Origin: Melastoma dodecandrum
Lineage: Eukaryota > Streptophyta > Magnoliopsida > Myrtales > Melastomataceae
Direction: 5' to 3'
Length of the DNA stretch: 64,000 nt
NCBI GenBank assembly: GCA_029817715.1
Contig: JARUPY010000534.1
Location: 188,501 to 252,500 of the forward strand
Shown here: positions 35,316-45,983 of the stretch, in pieces
Position numbering within the stretch: position 1 is the stretch's first letter
Layout: every line of letters starts with the position of its first letter
The notes under the pieces: generated by a model
What the model was told of the DNA's origin: nothing
Seen by the model: only the letters and a program-made list of their open reading frames with translations
Databases searched by the model: none
Position numbers and translations under genes: made by a program

Positions 35316-36341
35316 ATGCCTTCCGGATCTACCACCGGCGCCTTCTGGTGCTACAGATGCACCCGCTTCGTCTCTCCCTTGTCCCACGAGGGTGACGACT
35401 CCCTCTCCTGCCCTCGCTGCAGTGGCGGCTTCATCGAACACATCGACTCTCATGCCTTCCCTCCTTCACGACTCCTCCCCCCTTACTCTCCCACCCACCG
35501 TCCCCGCCTCCGCAGGATGCCCGCCGGGGCTACTACCTCCAATTACAACCCGGTCGTTGTCCTCCGTGGTCCCACGACGGCCACGGATACCGTGTCTGAA
35601 TCCCAGAACGCTTACGAGTTCTTCTACGATGATGGTTCCGGCTCGGGCCTACAGCCGTTGCCGTCGACCATGTCCGAGTTCCTGCTTGGTTCTGGGTTTG
35701 ATAGGTTGCTGGAGCAGCTGGCTCAGCTAGAGCTGGCAGGGTTCAGCCGGCCCGAGAATCCGCCGGCTTCTAAAGCGGCAGTGGAGTCAATGCCCAGGGT
35801 TGCCATTGGTTCGGACCACCTGCTTGCCGAGCTCCACTGCGCGGTGTGCAAGGAACAGTTTGAGCTGCGCGATGAGGCGAGAGAGATGCCGTGCAAGCAC
35901 ATGTACCATCAGGGATGTATCCTTCCGTGGCTGGCGACGAGGAACTCATGCCCGGTTTGCAGGCACGAGCTGCCCACAGAAGCGAACGAGAACGCGGAAG
36001 GGGCAGTGGGGATGACGATATGGAGGCTGCCGGGGGGAGGGTTCGCAGTGGGGAGGTTCAGGAGGGAGAGGGAGAGGGAGAGGGAGACGCCGCAACCGGC
36101 GGTGTACACGGAGGTGGAGGGGGTTTTGGGAGGGGAGAGCGGGGAGTGGGGGACGAGGTCATCGAGAGGGAACAGCGAAAGGGGAAGTGGTGGGTTTGGG
36201 AGTATGATGAGGAACTTCCTTGGGTTCCTGAGGGGATCGGAGGGGAGGAGGTTCCGGCGTAGTCAAAGTAGTTCGGGTTCGGTGATAGGCCGGCACGTCA
36301 GGCGGCGGGGGAACGGGACTTTTTTGGTCATGGATGACTAA
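35316..36341 (+). CDS. RING-H2 E3 ubiquitin ligase with N-terminal zinc ribbon (RDUF type)
   Basis: Intronless, 341 residues. The N-terminal zinc ribbon has Cys12/Cys15 (FWCYRC) and Cys32/Cys35 (CPRC). The RING-H2 domain spans about 175-215, with the ligand order C-x2-C ... C-x-H-x2-H ... C-x2-C visible in CAVC, MPCKHMYHQGC and CPVCR. The C-terminal basic Ser/Gly/Arg region has a DUF1117-like start (VGMTIWRLPGGGFAVGRFRR) and a reiterated RERERERE stretch. Such ligases (AtRDUF1/2, RING1-like) add ubiquitin to targets in stress and ABA responses. Target unknown. The stop lies ~450 bp from the retrotransposon insertion. Confidence 0.92.
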   Translation: MPSGSTTGAFWCYRCTRFVSPLSHEGDDSLSCPRCSGGFIEHIDSHAFPPSRLLPPYSPTHRPRLRRMPAGATTSNYNPVVVLRGPTTATDTVSESQNAYEFFYDDGSGSGLQPLPSTMSEFLLGSGFDRLLEQLAQLELAGFSRPENPPASKAAVESMPRVAIGSDHLLAELHCAVCKEQFELRDEAREMPCKHMYHQGCILPWLATRNSCPVCRHELPTEANENAEGAVGMTIWRLPGGGFAVGRFRRERERERETPQPAVYTEVEGVLGGESGEWGTRSSRGNSERGSGGFGSMMRNFLGFLRGSEGRRFRRSQSSSGSVIGRHVRRRGNGTFLVMDD

Positions 36342-36792
36342 AAATTTTAAAAATACAATTAAATCAATTGTTTTTTTCCTAATATTCTTTCTTTCTTTAG
36401 GAATTCTATCTTTGGTTTGGTTTTTGTGGGAAACGATATGTTTCTTTATTCTTTCTATATTAAATCCGTTCATGCAACCAGAGCATTGACTAGGCAATTT
36501 TTATTATTTTATTTACGAAGGCCTGCCTGCCAGCACACCATTTATTTCTAAAGCAAGAAAGAGAGGCGTAGGCGGAGGCTTCCTTGTTTGTTGGTGCAAG
36601 AGGATTGTAGCCTTGTTAGTTTAAAAAAAAACCTTAATGAAATACTATTCGAATTTTAAAAATACTTAAAATATTATTTATAAATTACGATTTAAAATCG
36701 CGATGAGAGTCCATTAGGCACAAACCTCTCTCTACTGGTATAAGCCAAAAGACGTGTTGATTCTAAAACAGTGATGTTCTTGAGAATGCGAA
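36342..36792. other. Short flank between RING gene and retrotransposon
   Basis: 3' UTR of the RING gene and AT-rich DNA up to the target-site duplication. No gene. Confidence 0.5.
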
Positions 36793-36797
36793 GACGG
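36793..36797. repeat. Target-site duplication, left copy (GACGG)
   Basis: GACGG immediately precedes the TG of the left LTR and is repeated directly after the CA of the right LTR (49683-49687). Confidence 0.93.
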
Positions 36798-37822
36798 TGT
36801 TCGCGCACGAAACGGATCGCGTTGGAAATATTTGGCAAAGGACTCACAGTAGTTATATTGTGGTCGCCAGTAAGAAGATGCACTAATTTATACAGAAATA
36901 ATGCAAGTCTTACAATCTTTAGAGAATTAAAAGAAAAGGGCTTACAGCCATTAAAAGGGAAAAAGGGAAACGGTGGTGACGATGCGGGATCTTGTAGCGG
37001 CGGAAAACGCGTGACGAAGGCCTTGGAAGCTCGTTTCGTCGGAGGTGGTCGCTGGCGGAAGGTCGTGACGAAGGCCTTGGAAGCTCGCTTCGTCGGATGT
37101 GGTCGCTGGCGGAGAGTTGTGACGAATGCCCTACGAGCTCACTTCGTCGGTGGAGTTGCTGGCGAAGGATTGACGGCAAAGGCCCTACGAGCTCACTCTG
37201 TCGGTGGAAGGGTAGTTGACCTATAAACCGGGTCAGGGCATCTAATTCCTAAGGTTGACGAACAAACTTCAGAGTTTTGGCTGTGTATGGTCGTGCTTTT
37301 TCTTGAAAAATTCCTCTGCTATTTATAGAGGACTTGTACGTGTTTAACACGTAACAGATAGATCGTGTTATAGATCGTGATCCCTAATGTCGTGGGAGTG
37401 TCTCAACAACCCCCTTGATATATGGGATCACGTTCCTGGATATTTAAGATCAGTTACGATCCTTAACAAACGTGATTGAAAATGAATAAATTTATTTCAA
37501 CTTCGTCGACTTGACTGATCTGTACGGACTGCGATCGACTTGGTCGACTTTATCCAGGATTCCATCGACTTGACCCTACTAGTAGACCTAGCTACTGTTG
37601 AGTCATCTTGATTGGCTTTGATCATCATATTCCTTCATCGTGAGTCGACCTAGTCGACCCCGTTTATAAGTCGATCTAATCGACTTCGTCATAAATCGAC
37701 CTAGTCGATTTCGTCGTGAGTTGGCCTAGACGACTACATCTTGGGCCGACTTGGAGTGTGACTTGAGGGATTACTGGGTTTCTGTTCTAAAACCAGGCCC
37801 AAAATTAATTGACATGTCAACA
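36798..37822 (-). repeat. 3' LTR (left copy)
   Basis: Begins TGTTCGCGCACGAAACGG and ends GACATGTCAACA on the plus strand. Compared with the right copy it has 9 extra bases in a GTCGACC repeat and lacks one base near 37290. It contains a ~53-bp tandem repeat (37011-37215) and a GTCGAC-rich cluster (37498-37745). Confidence 0.95.
37011..37215. repeat. ~53-bp tandem repeat inside LTR, about four units
   Basis: Units begin GTGACGAAGGCCTTGGAAGC or a variant and run through TTCGTCGGAGGTGGTCGCTGGCGG. The first two units are nearly identical; the third and fourth diverge (CCTACGAGCTCACTTCGTCGG). The same array is in the other LTR at about 48879-49077. Confidence 0.85.
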
Positions 37823-37824
37823 TA

Positions 37825-37836
37825 AGCCCCCCTTTT
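37825..37836 (-). promoter_or_regulatory. Polypurine tract
   Basis: On the minus strand AAAAGGGGGG lies four bases before the LTR start, the expected site for plus-strand DNA priming. This confirms the element's minus orientation. Confidence 0.85.
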
Positions 37837-37876
37837 ATGCTGGGTTGGCTATGCCGACTCAGCAGAAATCATACCC

Positions 37877-37884
37877 TATATAAA
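37877..37884 (+). promoter_or_regulatory. TATA box for the antisense PMD gene
   Basis: TATATAAA lies 137 bp upstream of the PMD start codon, outside the LTR and on the opposite strand to gag-pol. Nothing in gag-pol needs it, so it is read as the cargo gene's own core promoter. Confidence 0.65.
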
Positions 37885-38020
37885 GGAGGGTCATCGTCCT
37901 TTTCCCGCACTTTTCTTCCTTGCTCAACACTTCTCCATCTTCTCCAAGAAATCAGAAACCCTCGCTTCCTAGAAAAACTCTTCGTCTCCCTCCTCAAAAA
38001 CTCTTCCGATCCTTAAAAAG

Positions 38021-41000
38021 ATGTCGACTTTTAAGGCTTTCGAGCTCTATAATCTGCGTGCGGGGCCAACCGGACCCGTTCCGGTCGCAGAGGATCAGGG
38101 ATCGGGCGTCACTCTCGGACTTATCCTGCCGGAGCATTTTTTCCCGGGGACGGTGCCGCTCAACTACCTCGTCACTGAGAAGCCCATTCCGATTTGCCAT
38201 CCCAACTTCGTCGATCCCCTCAACTGGGAAGGTCAGGGATCCTTCATGTGTTTTCCTTCTGCATCTAAATCTGAGATGGTGGAATGGCTCGAGATGTGGG
38301 AGGAGCACTTCGCAGAGAGGTTTAGGAGTCAGAAAATCTTGAGGTTCTTCAGAATGTCCGTGGCAGACAAGAACTGTGATCCTAGGGTTTGCTCGGCCAT
38401 GCTGCCTTTCTGGAATTCTGCTGTCAATTGCTTCTATTTCCCGGAGGGTCCCATGTCTGTTACATTGGCAGATGTGAAGATTTTGACCAGGTGCAAAGTC
38501 AATAGTCTCCCTGTTCGTCAATACTCTCAGGCAGGTGATATTAATCCCAAGGGCGCCCTTCAGTACATGGAGGTGGTAAACAGGCACTTAAAAATGGCCT
38601 CAGCAGGCAGAGAGCCTAATGAGAAGTTGTCGACCGAAGGTTTTGGCGCCCGGGAAGAGGTCGAGTTTCTCAGCATCTGGTTAAGCAAATTTGTTTATTG
38701 CTTCCCTGGGAAGAAGGTCAGCCACACTTCTTATGCAGTGGCCAACTTTCTGAGGGAGGCCAATGAAGAAATCTCTTGGGGCCCCTTCATTTTGGGTCTT
38801 CTTTACCATGATCTGGACAGAGCGACGACTCAGATCAAGCCATTTCCAAAACATCCAGCGGGAGGGTTGCTCTGGTTAGTTCACCTCTGGTCAGCTATGT
38901 GGATGCCAGGATTGACTGGGTTTAAGGGCCCTGCTTCGCCCCTCGAGTCTGTCTATTATGGAGAGACCATCTTGGAGCAGTGCTGCCAGCGGAAGGATCA
39001 ATGGCTGATGACGTCGATCACTGGCCACATGAAGCACATCGTCGACTTCGGCAGAGCAGATCGACGCAACTGGGCACCCTTTCCAGGCGGCAAGACATTT
39101 GCTCAGGAAATTAAGCTTCAAGCTGCTCGTGGCTTCTGGAACGGGGTATTGACCCGCAGGGACCTACCAGTTATCTTTGACGGCTACCTGACCTTTGAAG
39201 CCTATAACCCTCAGCTGTGTGCAAGGCAGTTTGGGTTCATCCAGGGTGTAGCGGTTCCACTTGCCGACCCTACTGGTGGCTTGTGCGGGGACAGGATGAA
39301 GAGAATCGTGTGCAAGCCGATCTCCCCGAAGACCCTCGACTTGCTCAACAGCAAGGCGCAGCTCTCCCAGATAGAATTCCCATCTGGTACTTCCGCCTGT
39401 TTTGCCACACAGTTCTTCACTGTGCTGTGGTCGACTACTTATGAAGAGCTGCGGGCTTTGATGCATTTCTTGGAGGTCTCCAAAGAGCCTGATTTTTACA
39501 TAGGCGACGCGCATATCAAAGCAAAAGGTAAAGACTTAGCTTGATTTTAAAAGTATTGGGTTCTTAGTATTAATCGTGAGCTTTCTCCTTTTCAGGATCA
39601 ATGATGCCTCAGGGCTCTGGAAAATCCAAGCCTAAGGCTCCCCTTGCCCCCGCTCCTTCTAGACTCAAGTCGACTGGCAAGGGGAAAGCTAAGGTGGCGA
39701 GCCCCAGGAAGACAGCTGCAGGTGATCCCTCTAAGGCTCGACCTAAAAACGCTCCAAAGCGCAAGGCGGCCGAGGCAAGAGATCTTGAAGAGATGCCTCT
39801 ATCCCAGAGGAGGAGACTGGTGAAGGTATCATCTTCAGTGGCGGCTCCTCTTCCCAAGTCGCTGACTACCGTAGCGGCGACTTCTTCTTCGAGGTCGCCA
39901 GCAGCGGTGGCTCCATTCAGATCACCAGTAGTGAGTTCATCATCTGCTGCGGTGCCTGCGACCTTAACGACGGCCGACATCACTCGAGGAGCGACTACAG
40001 AGGTATGATTCTACTGATTCTAATTCATCTTGAGCTTCTTTATCTAACCCGCACTATATTGCCTAGGGCGAAGCGTCAACCGGAGGTGGTGACCAACCTA
40101 CTCCGGTTGTGTTCGAGACAGGTGCAACGGCTTCGATCGCCGAGGTGAGCTCGACTCCCTACTAAGATATATCACTCTAGTTCATATATGAACCTTGGTT
40201 TTATTACACTCTACTCTAGGAAGAGCAGGCTCCTGAAGTCTTGCTACAAGAAGGAACCGCTATGGTTTTAGTCGATCCTCCAACTCGGTCGACGCGAGAG
40301 GGGGCACCACCTCAGTCGATGCAAGAGGAGGAGGAACAAGGCGTTCCTTCTTCTTCAGTCCCCACTCCTGCACCACCAATGGTACTTGTTCTTCTCTCAC
40401 ACGGAGCATGGCGTTGTTATCGCGATTCTAACCGCGACACTTCACAGGCTCGTCCGAAGAGAGTGAAGACGACTGCTGGTCACAAGAAGGCTCCTACTCC
40501 CTCCACTTCTTCGGGCGAAAGTCCTGAGGATTTACTACCTTCAGAGGTAAGTATTCGATTGCATGGAGGTGTCGACTTTTCGGGATGTTGTATCTTAGCA
40601 ACATTTCATTTCTTATTCTGCAGGGTCCTGCTGCAGCGACCTCGACTAGCGACCCATGGGTGAAGCTCCACCAGGACATTGAAGAATTCTGCCAACTTCT
40701 GCTCATTGACCCCTTAAGCGTCGACGAGTTTAGGAGGATGCAGAAGCTACTGAAGGAGATCGAGACATCCCCTCGGGTTACGGACGAAATACTGGGGGCC
40801 TGCAAGAGCTTTAGGTCGACGTATTGGACCCGCTGGAGGGATTACTACGCCGACCTGCTCGCCTACGACTCGACCGACTCGAAGATTCAGTCGATCACTG
40901 AAGCTCGAGGGCAGGCCTCTAAAGCTGCACAGGACGCCCGCCAACATTTGGACGATGTGCAAGAGAGGCTGACCGAGGCAGAGAGACAGATAGAGTTGAA

Positions 41001-41073
41001 GGCCAACTCTGAGAAGGATAGAGAAAAGGTCGTCGACCTTTATGCCCAGCGAAACAGAGTGAACGCGAAGTGA
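38021..41073 (+). CDS. Plant mobile domain (PMD, MAIN/MAIL-like) protein gene carried antisense in the retrotransposon
   Basis: Six exons: 38021-39527, 39596-40002, 40067-40144, 40220-40381, 40448-40546 and 40624-41073. All five introns are GT-AG, 64-77 bp, and keep phase, giving 900 residues without a stop. The first ~500 residues resemble the PMD fold: FWNSAVNCFYFPEGPMSVTLADV, EFLSIWLSKFVYCFPGKK, GPFILGLLYHDLDRA and LLWLVHLWSAMWMPGL. Then come a basic Lys/Pro/Ala-rich linker (KSKPKAPLAPAPSR, PKRKAAEARD; likely nuclear), an acidic/Ser-Pro stretch and a C-terminal helical region (about 750-900) with a coiled-coil-like end (DDVQERLTEAERQIELKANS). PMD proteins such as Arabidopsis MAIN and MAIL1 act in TE silencing and genome stability; many others are TE-borne. 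It converges with pol, whose end is ~200 bp away. The role here is unknown. Confidence 0.85.
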
Positions 41074-41271
41074 CGAGCTCGTAAATCCCTTATCCTCGAT
41101 TTCAGAGAAGTTGGCGGGTTATGGAGTCTAGACTTGTAGCCAAAGAACAACGCAATTCGATTATTTTTGCTTTTCTGAACAAATCAAGTATCTTATGTCT
41201 CGAATGAATTTCTGCCCACCACGCTAAATTCATTCTTCCAAACAGCGCTACTGAAGCCTAGCGCGATTTTC

Positions 41272-44200
41272 TTAGGAATTAAGCGCTTCCCAAATTAATG
41301 GAGTCCTTTGTCTTAGGATTTTATGATGAGCTTCCCAGATAGTCGCGCGGTAGGATTTAAGATATTTACCATTGACCTTCAATGGATGCCTATCCCCTTC
41401 TCTGGTCATAAGTCGATACGTATTAGATGAGTATGTCTCGCACACTTCATACGGACCCTCCCAATTAGGAGACCACTTACCCAAGACTTGGTAAGTGGTA
41501 GGATCATCTTCCATACTAAGTCGCCCACTTTGAAGCGCTTATGGACAACCTTTTTATTATAGTAACTAGCAATTCTTTGCTTATGTACTTCGAGTCGGTC
41601 TATTACGTCGAGTCGCTTCTTCTCCAATTCTTCTAAAGCGAGGTACATTGCCTCGTCTTGCAAGTCAGGATGAGCTACCCTGAGCGACTTGTATCGAGTC
41701 TCAATAGGTAGGACAGCATCTTGCCCATATACCAGCGAAAAAGGGGCTTCTCCTGTGCTGTCTCTCTTGGTGACTCTTAGAGCCCACAAGGTGTCCTGCA
41801 ATAGTTCGTGCCATTTTCTTGGATTTGCACCAACCATTTTCTGAATGTTATTCTTTATGAGCTTATTAGTAGCTTCAGCTTGTCCATTCGACTGGGGGTA
41901 ATAAGGTGTCGAATTAGTGATTGAAAAGCTAAACTCAGCAGCGAATTCACGCACCTTCTCATTATTGAAAACGGTGCCATTGTCTACTACGATATTCTGG
42001 GGAATCCCAAATCTATAAATGATGGAGGATCTGATAAAATCGATCACCTCTTTGTGATCAATTTTCTGGTATACTTGAGCTTCGACCCACTTGGTAAAGT
42101 AGTCAGTAGCGACTAGAATGTAGGCATCGCCTTTACTCGAGTGTGGGTGAATCTCCCCGATTATATCTAAAGCCCAAGACCTAAACGGCCAAGGCTTGAT
42201 GACTGAGACTAAATCGGACGCTGGGGCCCTTGTCACCGGACCATGTTTTTGACACTCTTGGCACCCCCTAGCCATTTCTATGCAATTCTTTAGCATTGAT
42301 GGCCAGTAAAAACCATGTCTTTGGATAGTCCAAGACATTTTGGTGCCAGATTGGTGAGACCCGCATAAACCCTGGTGAGTCTCCAACATAATTGGGGTCG
42401 CTTCGTCTAAGTCGACGCTCCTTAGTAGGACCCCTTCTTTGGTCTTTCTGTAAAGTACCTCATCTATAAGGGTGTACGACAAAGCCTGAGTCTTGATTCT
42501 TTGGCTCGCCTTTTGTGTTGGGGCGGAGAGGAAATCGGTGATTGGCCTCCTCCAATCTTCATCGCTTGCCATTATGTCCAGAGTGAACGCGTCGCCTGGG
42601 GGAGCTAGGTGGGAAGCTATTTCTGGGACACAATCGCTTCCTCTTTTGGCTTTGTACCCTGAAGCCTTTTGGGCTAAGTCGTTAGCAATTGTGTTTTCAT
42701 CCCGGCCTACAAAGAGGAAAGAAATTGCTTCAAACCGCCTGACTAGCCTTCGAGCGACTTGATGATAGGATGCGAGTTTCTCTTGACATAGAGAGTCGTC
42801 GTTCATCTGGTTAACAACCAGTTGAGAGTCCCCCATTACTCTGACTTTCCTGGCTCCCAAGGCTAATAATTCCTTCAAGAGCGTGATCAACGCTTCATAC
42901 TCAGTCGCATTGTTTGTATGAGTCGCCGACAAACGATATGCTAGGCGAACGTCCTTTCCTAGTGGCGAAAGTATGTGGAGGCCTATGCCTACGCCGGATT
43001 TCGCCGAAGATCCATCAAACCAAGCTTGCCAGACATCCTCGAGGGATTCCTCTTGATCGATTAATGTAGATGAATCGTGGTTTACTAAGAAGTCGGCTAA
43101 GGCCTGCCCTTTCACCGACTGTTGAGGTTTGAAACGCAGATCGTATGCGGATAGGACCAAGCTCCATTTACTAATTCTTTCGGTCAATAAGGGACTTTCG
43201 AAAAAATATTTTATGACTGGAGACTTGGCAATAACATGAACCTCTTGGGATCCGATATAATGTCTCAGCTTCTTAACAGCATAAAAGACTGACAGGCATA
43301 ACTTCTCCTTAATTGTATAGCGCTTTTCTGTAGCAGTTAGTTGTCTTGACAAATAGTAGACTGCTCTTTCGGTTTTGTCCTCCGCCTCTTGGGCTAACAT
43401 GGCACCGATGACTGATTCAGTCGCTGCCACGTAAAGCAAATAGGGTTTTCCTATCCGAGGAGGGGCAAGCACATGCGGCTTTATTAAGTACTCCTTTAAG
43501 CCTTCAAATGCTTTTTGGTGTTCATCGCTCCACACAAAATTTCCCTTCTCCTTTAGTAAAGTTGAGAAAACTTCTGTCCGTCCAGCGACGTTACCAATAA
43601 ATCGCCTTAGATAGTTGACCCTTCCTAAGAAAGCCTGTAACTGCTTCTTATTACTTTGAGGGTTCAATCTTTGAATGGCATTGACTTTATTCTGGTCGAC
43701 TTCTATGCCACGTTGATGGACTAGGAACCCTAGGAAATGTCCTGCTCTGACTCCGAAGGCACATTTGAAAGGGTTTAGTTTGAGCTGATGCTTTCTCATT
43801 TGAATGAAAGCATTTCTAAGGTCATTAATATGTGATTTCTCATCTTGCGACTTGACCACTATATCATCTATGTATACTTCGACTGTTTTGTTAATCAAGG
43901 CATCAAATATAGCGTTCATGGCTCGTTGGTAGTTGCCTCAGCGTTTTTGAGTCCGAATGGCATGACTACCCATTCGAAAATGCCTAAGGGACACCTAAAC
44001 GCAGTTTTATGGATATCCTCCTCAGCTAGAAAGATTTGGTTATATCCTGAGAAACCATCCATGAAGGACATAATTTGGTGCCCTGCAGTCTTGTCGACTA
44101 AGTCGTCTGCGATAGGCATGGGGTACTCATCCTTTGGAGTGGCACGATTCAAGTCTCTGAAGTCGATGCAAACTCTAATCTTACCATTCTTCTTAATGAC

Positions 44201-45983
44201 GAGTACTATACTGGATATCCATTCGGTGTACCTCGATGTCCTTATATATCCAGCTTTAAAGAGCTTCTTGACTTCCTCGAATACTGCTTGAGTGACTTCA
44301 TGAGTCATTCTCCTCGGCGCCTGTTGGACTGGTTTAAATCCTGTTTTGATTGGTAACTTGTGTTCCACAAGTCGGCGATCTAGGCCAGGCATCTCGGTGT
44401 AATCCCAAGCGAAACAGTCTTTAAACTCTTCTAGAGTAGCTTTGATAGAATTGAAAAGTTCTTTATTTATTGAAGAATTGATGAAAACAATTCGAGGGCT
44501 TGAAGTCTCGCCTAAATTGACACCTACGAGTGAGTCACATGGCATCATCAGTGATTCACGACTCTGGACACCACCTAAATCGGTGTCGACGTTATTACAT
44601 GACCTAGCTTCAAGATTGATGTTGCTTATTTGGCACCCTACTTTCCTAGACATCCTAACATGCTTCTGAAGTCGCTGTAGGATATCAGCGACTGCATGAC
44701 CTTTCTCCTCACTGTCCATACATCCCTTCGTGTAGGAGTCTATCGGGCTCCAACTCCGTCGCAGTGCTCTCTTGGCACTTAGGCGCTTCTCCCTTGTTGC
44801 CGCTTGGGCTGTTGTTCGTCTCGCTTCCAACCTTGGTCGTGACTACCTCCTGCAGGACCTCGTCTATGTCTTTGTCTGTGAAGTCGGGCCCCCATCCTGT
44901 TGGCACAATCGGTCCTTCGTCAGGCTTGGGGTGAGAGGTGCCATAGCTTACGATGAAGTCGAACTTCCTAGAAGGTTGACCTAAGGGTCCGACTGTGGGG
45001 TCTCCCAGCTTCTAGCGCTGGTCCAGAGTAAGGTCCTTGACTGTCTTACACGTCTCTGCATGCAAAATACCCTTGTCACAACAGGAGTCTTCATCAGCCT
45101 TAACGATTTCTATTTCGGAGTCAAGCCATAAGATTAACTCCCTATGCAAAGTAGATGGAATCGCGGCGGCCTTATGAAGCCAATCGCGTCCTAAAAGCGC
45201 ATTAAATGAAGGGGTTATATCGATTACAAAGAAAGCAGTTTCCTGCTCGTGTCTCCCGACGCCTAGGCGCACGGAGCATATGCCCAGGAACTCAGATTTT
45301 CTCCCATTGAAGCCACTTACAGCTACGTCGGTTCGCACCAACTCGCTAGGCTTGTACCCAAGTAATCTAAACTTGGCGAGGGGAAGAACATTGACAGTGG
45401 CGCCATTGTCTATTAAGACTCGACCCACTAAGACACCATCAAAGGTGGCTGAGATATACAGCGAATGCATATGCTGTTTCATGCGATCTGATGGTTTCCT
45501 CAACCAGTGCAGAGGGAAGCCAGAAGGAAATGTAATGACTTTAAAGTCGAGAGTTTTACCTTCCGGTGCCTCCGACTTGTCGTTGCAGGCGAACTCCGCA
45601 GGGAGGGTAAGAGCGTTGCAGCTCACGAGGGGCCCTTGCTCTGCGTTGAAGTCGCAGGGCTTATCTCCTCGTAGAGGAGTGTAGTCGAAGCTCGAGCCTG
45701 GGTCTTCCGAGTAGTCAGTAGACTCGACACGCTCGGGCTCTGCAACTTGTTTCCCTGTGGCGTGGTTCCCGCCAAAGGGTGGCATCACAGGGGTCATTCT
45801 TGGTTTCTTCTGGGCGTGACTTAGACGCCTTTCTTTTCTCTTTTGAGCCCTTACGGGAAGCGTAAGCTTCCTTTCCGCCTTCTGCCATTGAGACGAAGGG
45901 TTAAGTGCTTTGACGAACCTTGGTTTCTTAGAACCAAAAGGGAGTCGACTTACCTCCACAAACCTTCCGTCGGCTGGGTCATA
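41272..45983 (-). pseudogene. pol: Disrupted pol (protease, RT, RNase H, aRNase H, integrase)
   Basis: Order on the minus strand: protease with LIDNGATVNVLPL (~45410); RT from LPIKTGFKPVQQAPRRMTHE through FGLKNAEAT and the active-site YIDDIVV (~43865); RNase H (GAMLAQE); a second archaeal-type RNase H (WFDGSSAKSGVGIGLHIL, NNATEYEALI, MGDSQLVVNQM); integrase zinc region (HQGLCGSHQSG ... CQECQ) and DDE core (WALDIIGEI, VVDNGTVFNN, QSNGQAEATNK); then the GPYEV tail. Lesions: TGA at 45984-45986 before the protease, TAG at 45012-45014, a frameshift between 44709 and 44830, a one-base loss near 43934, and another frameshift near 41505. It cannot make a full polyprotein. Confidence 0.9.

Noticed and set aside
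36919..37179. Short repeated-protein frames inside both LTRs (Arg/Ser-rich, 86 codons; and 134-151 codons)
   Set aside because: They arise from the ~53-bp tandem repeat and straddle LTR signals; no start context or family match.
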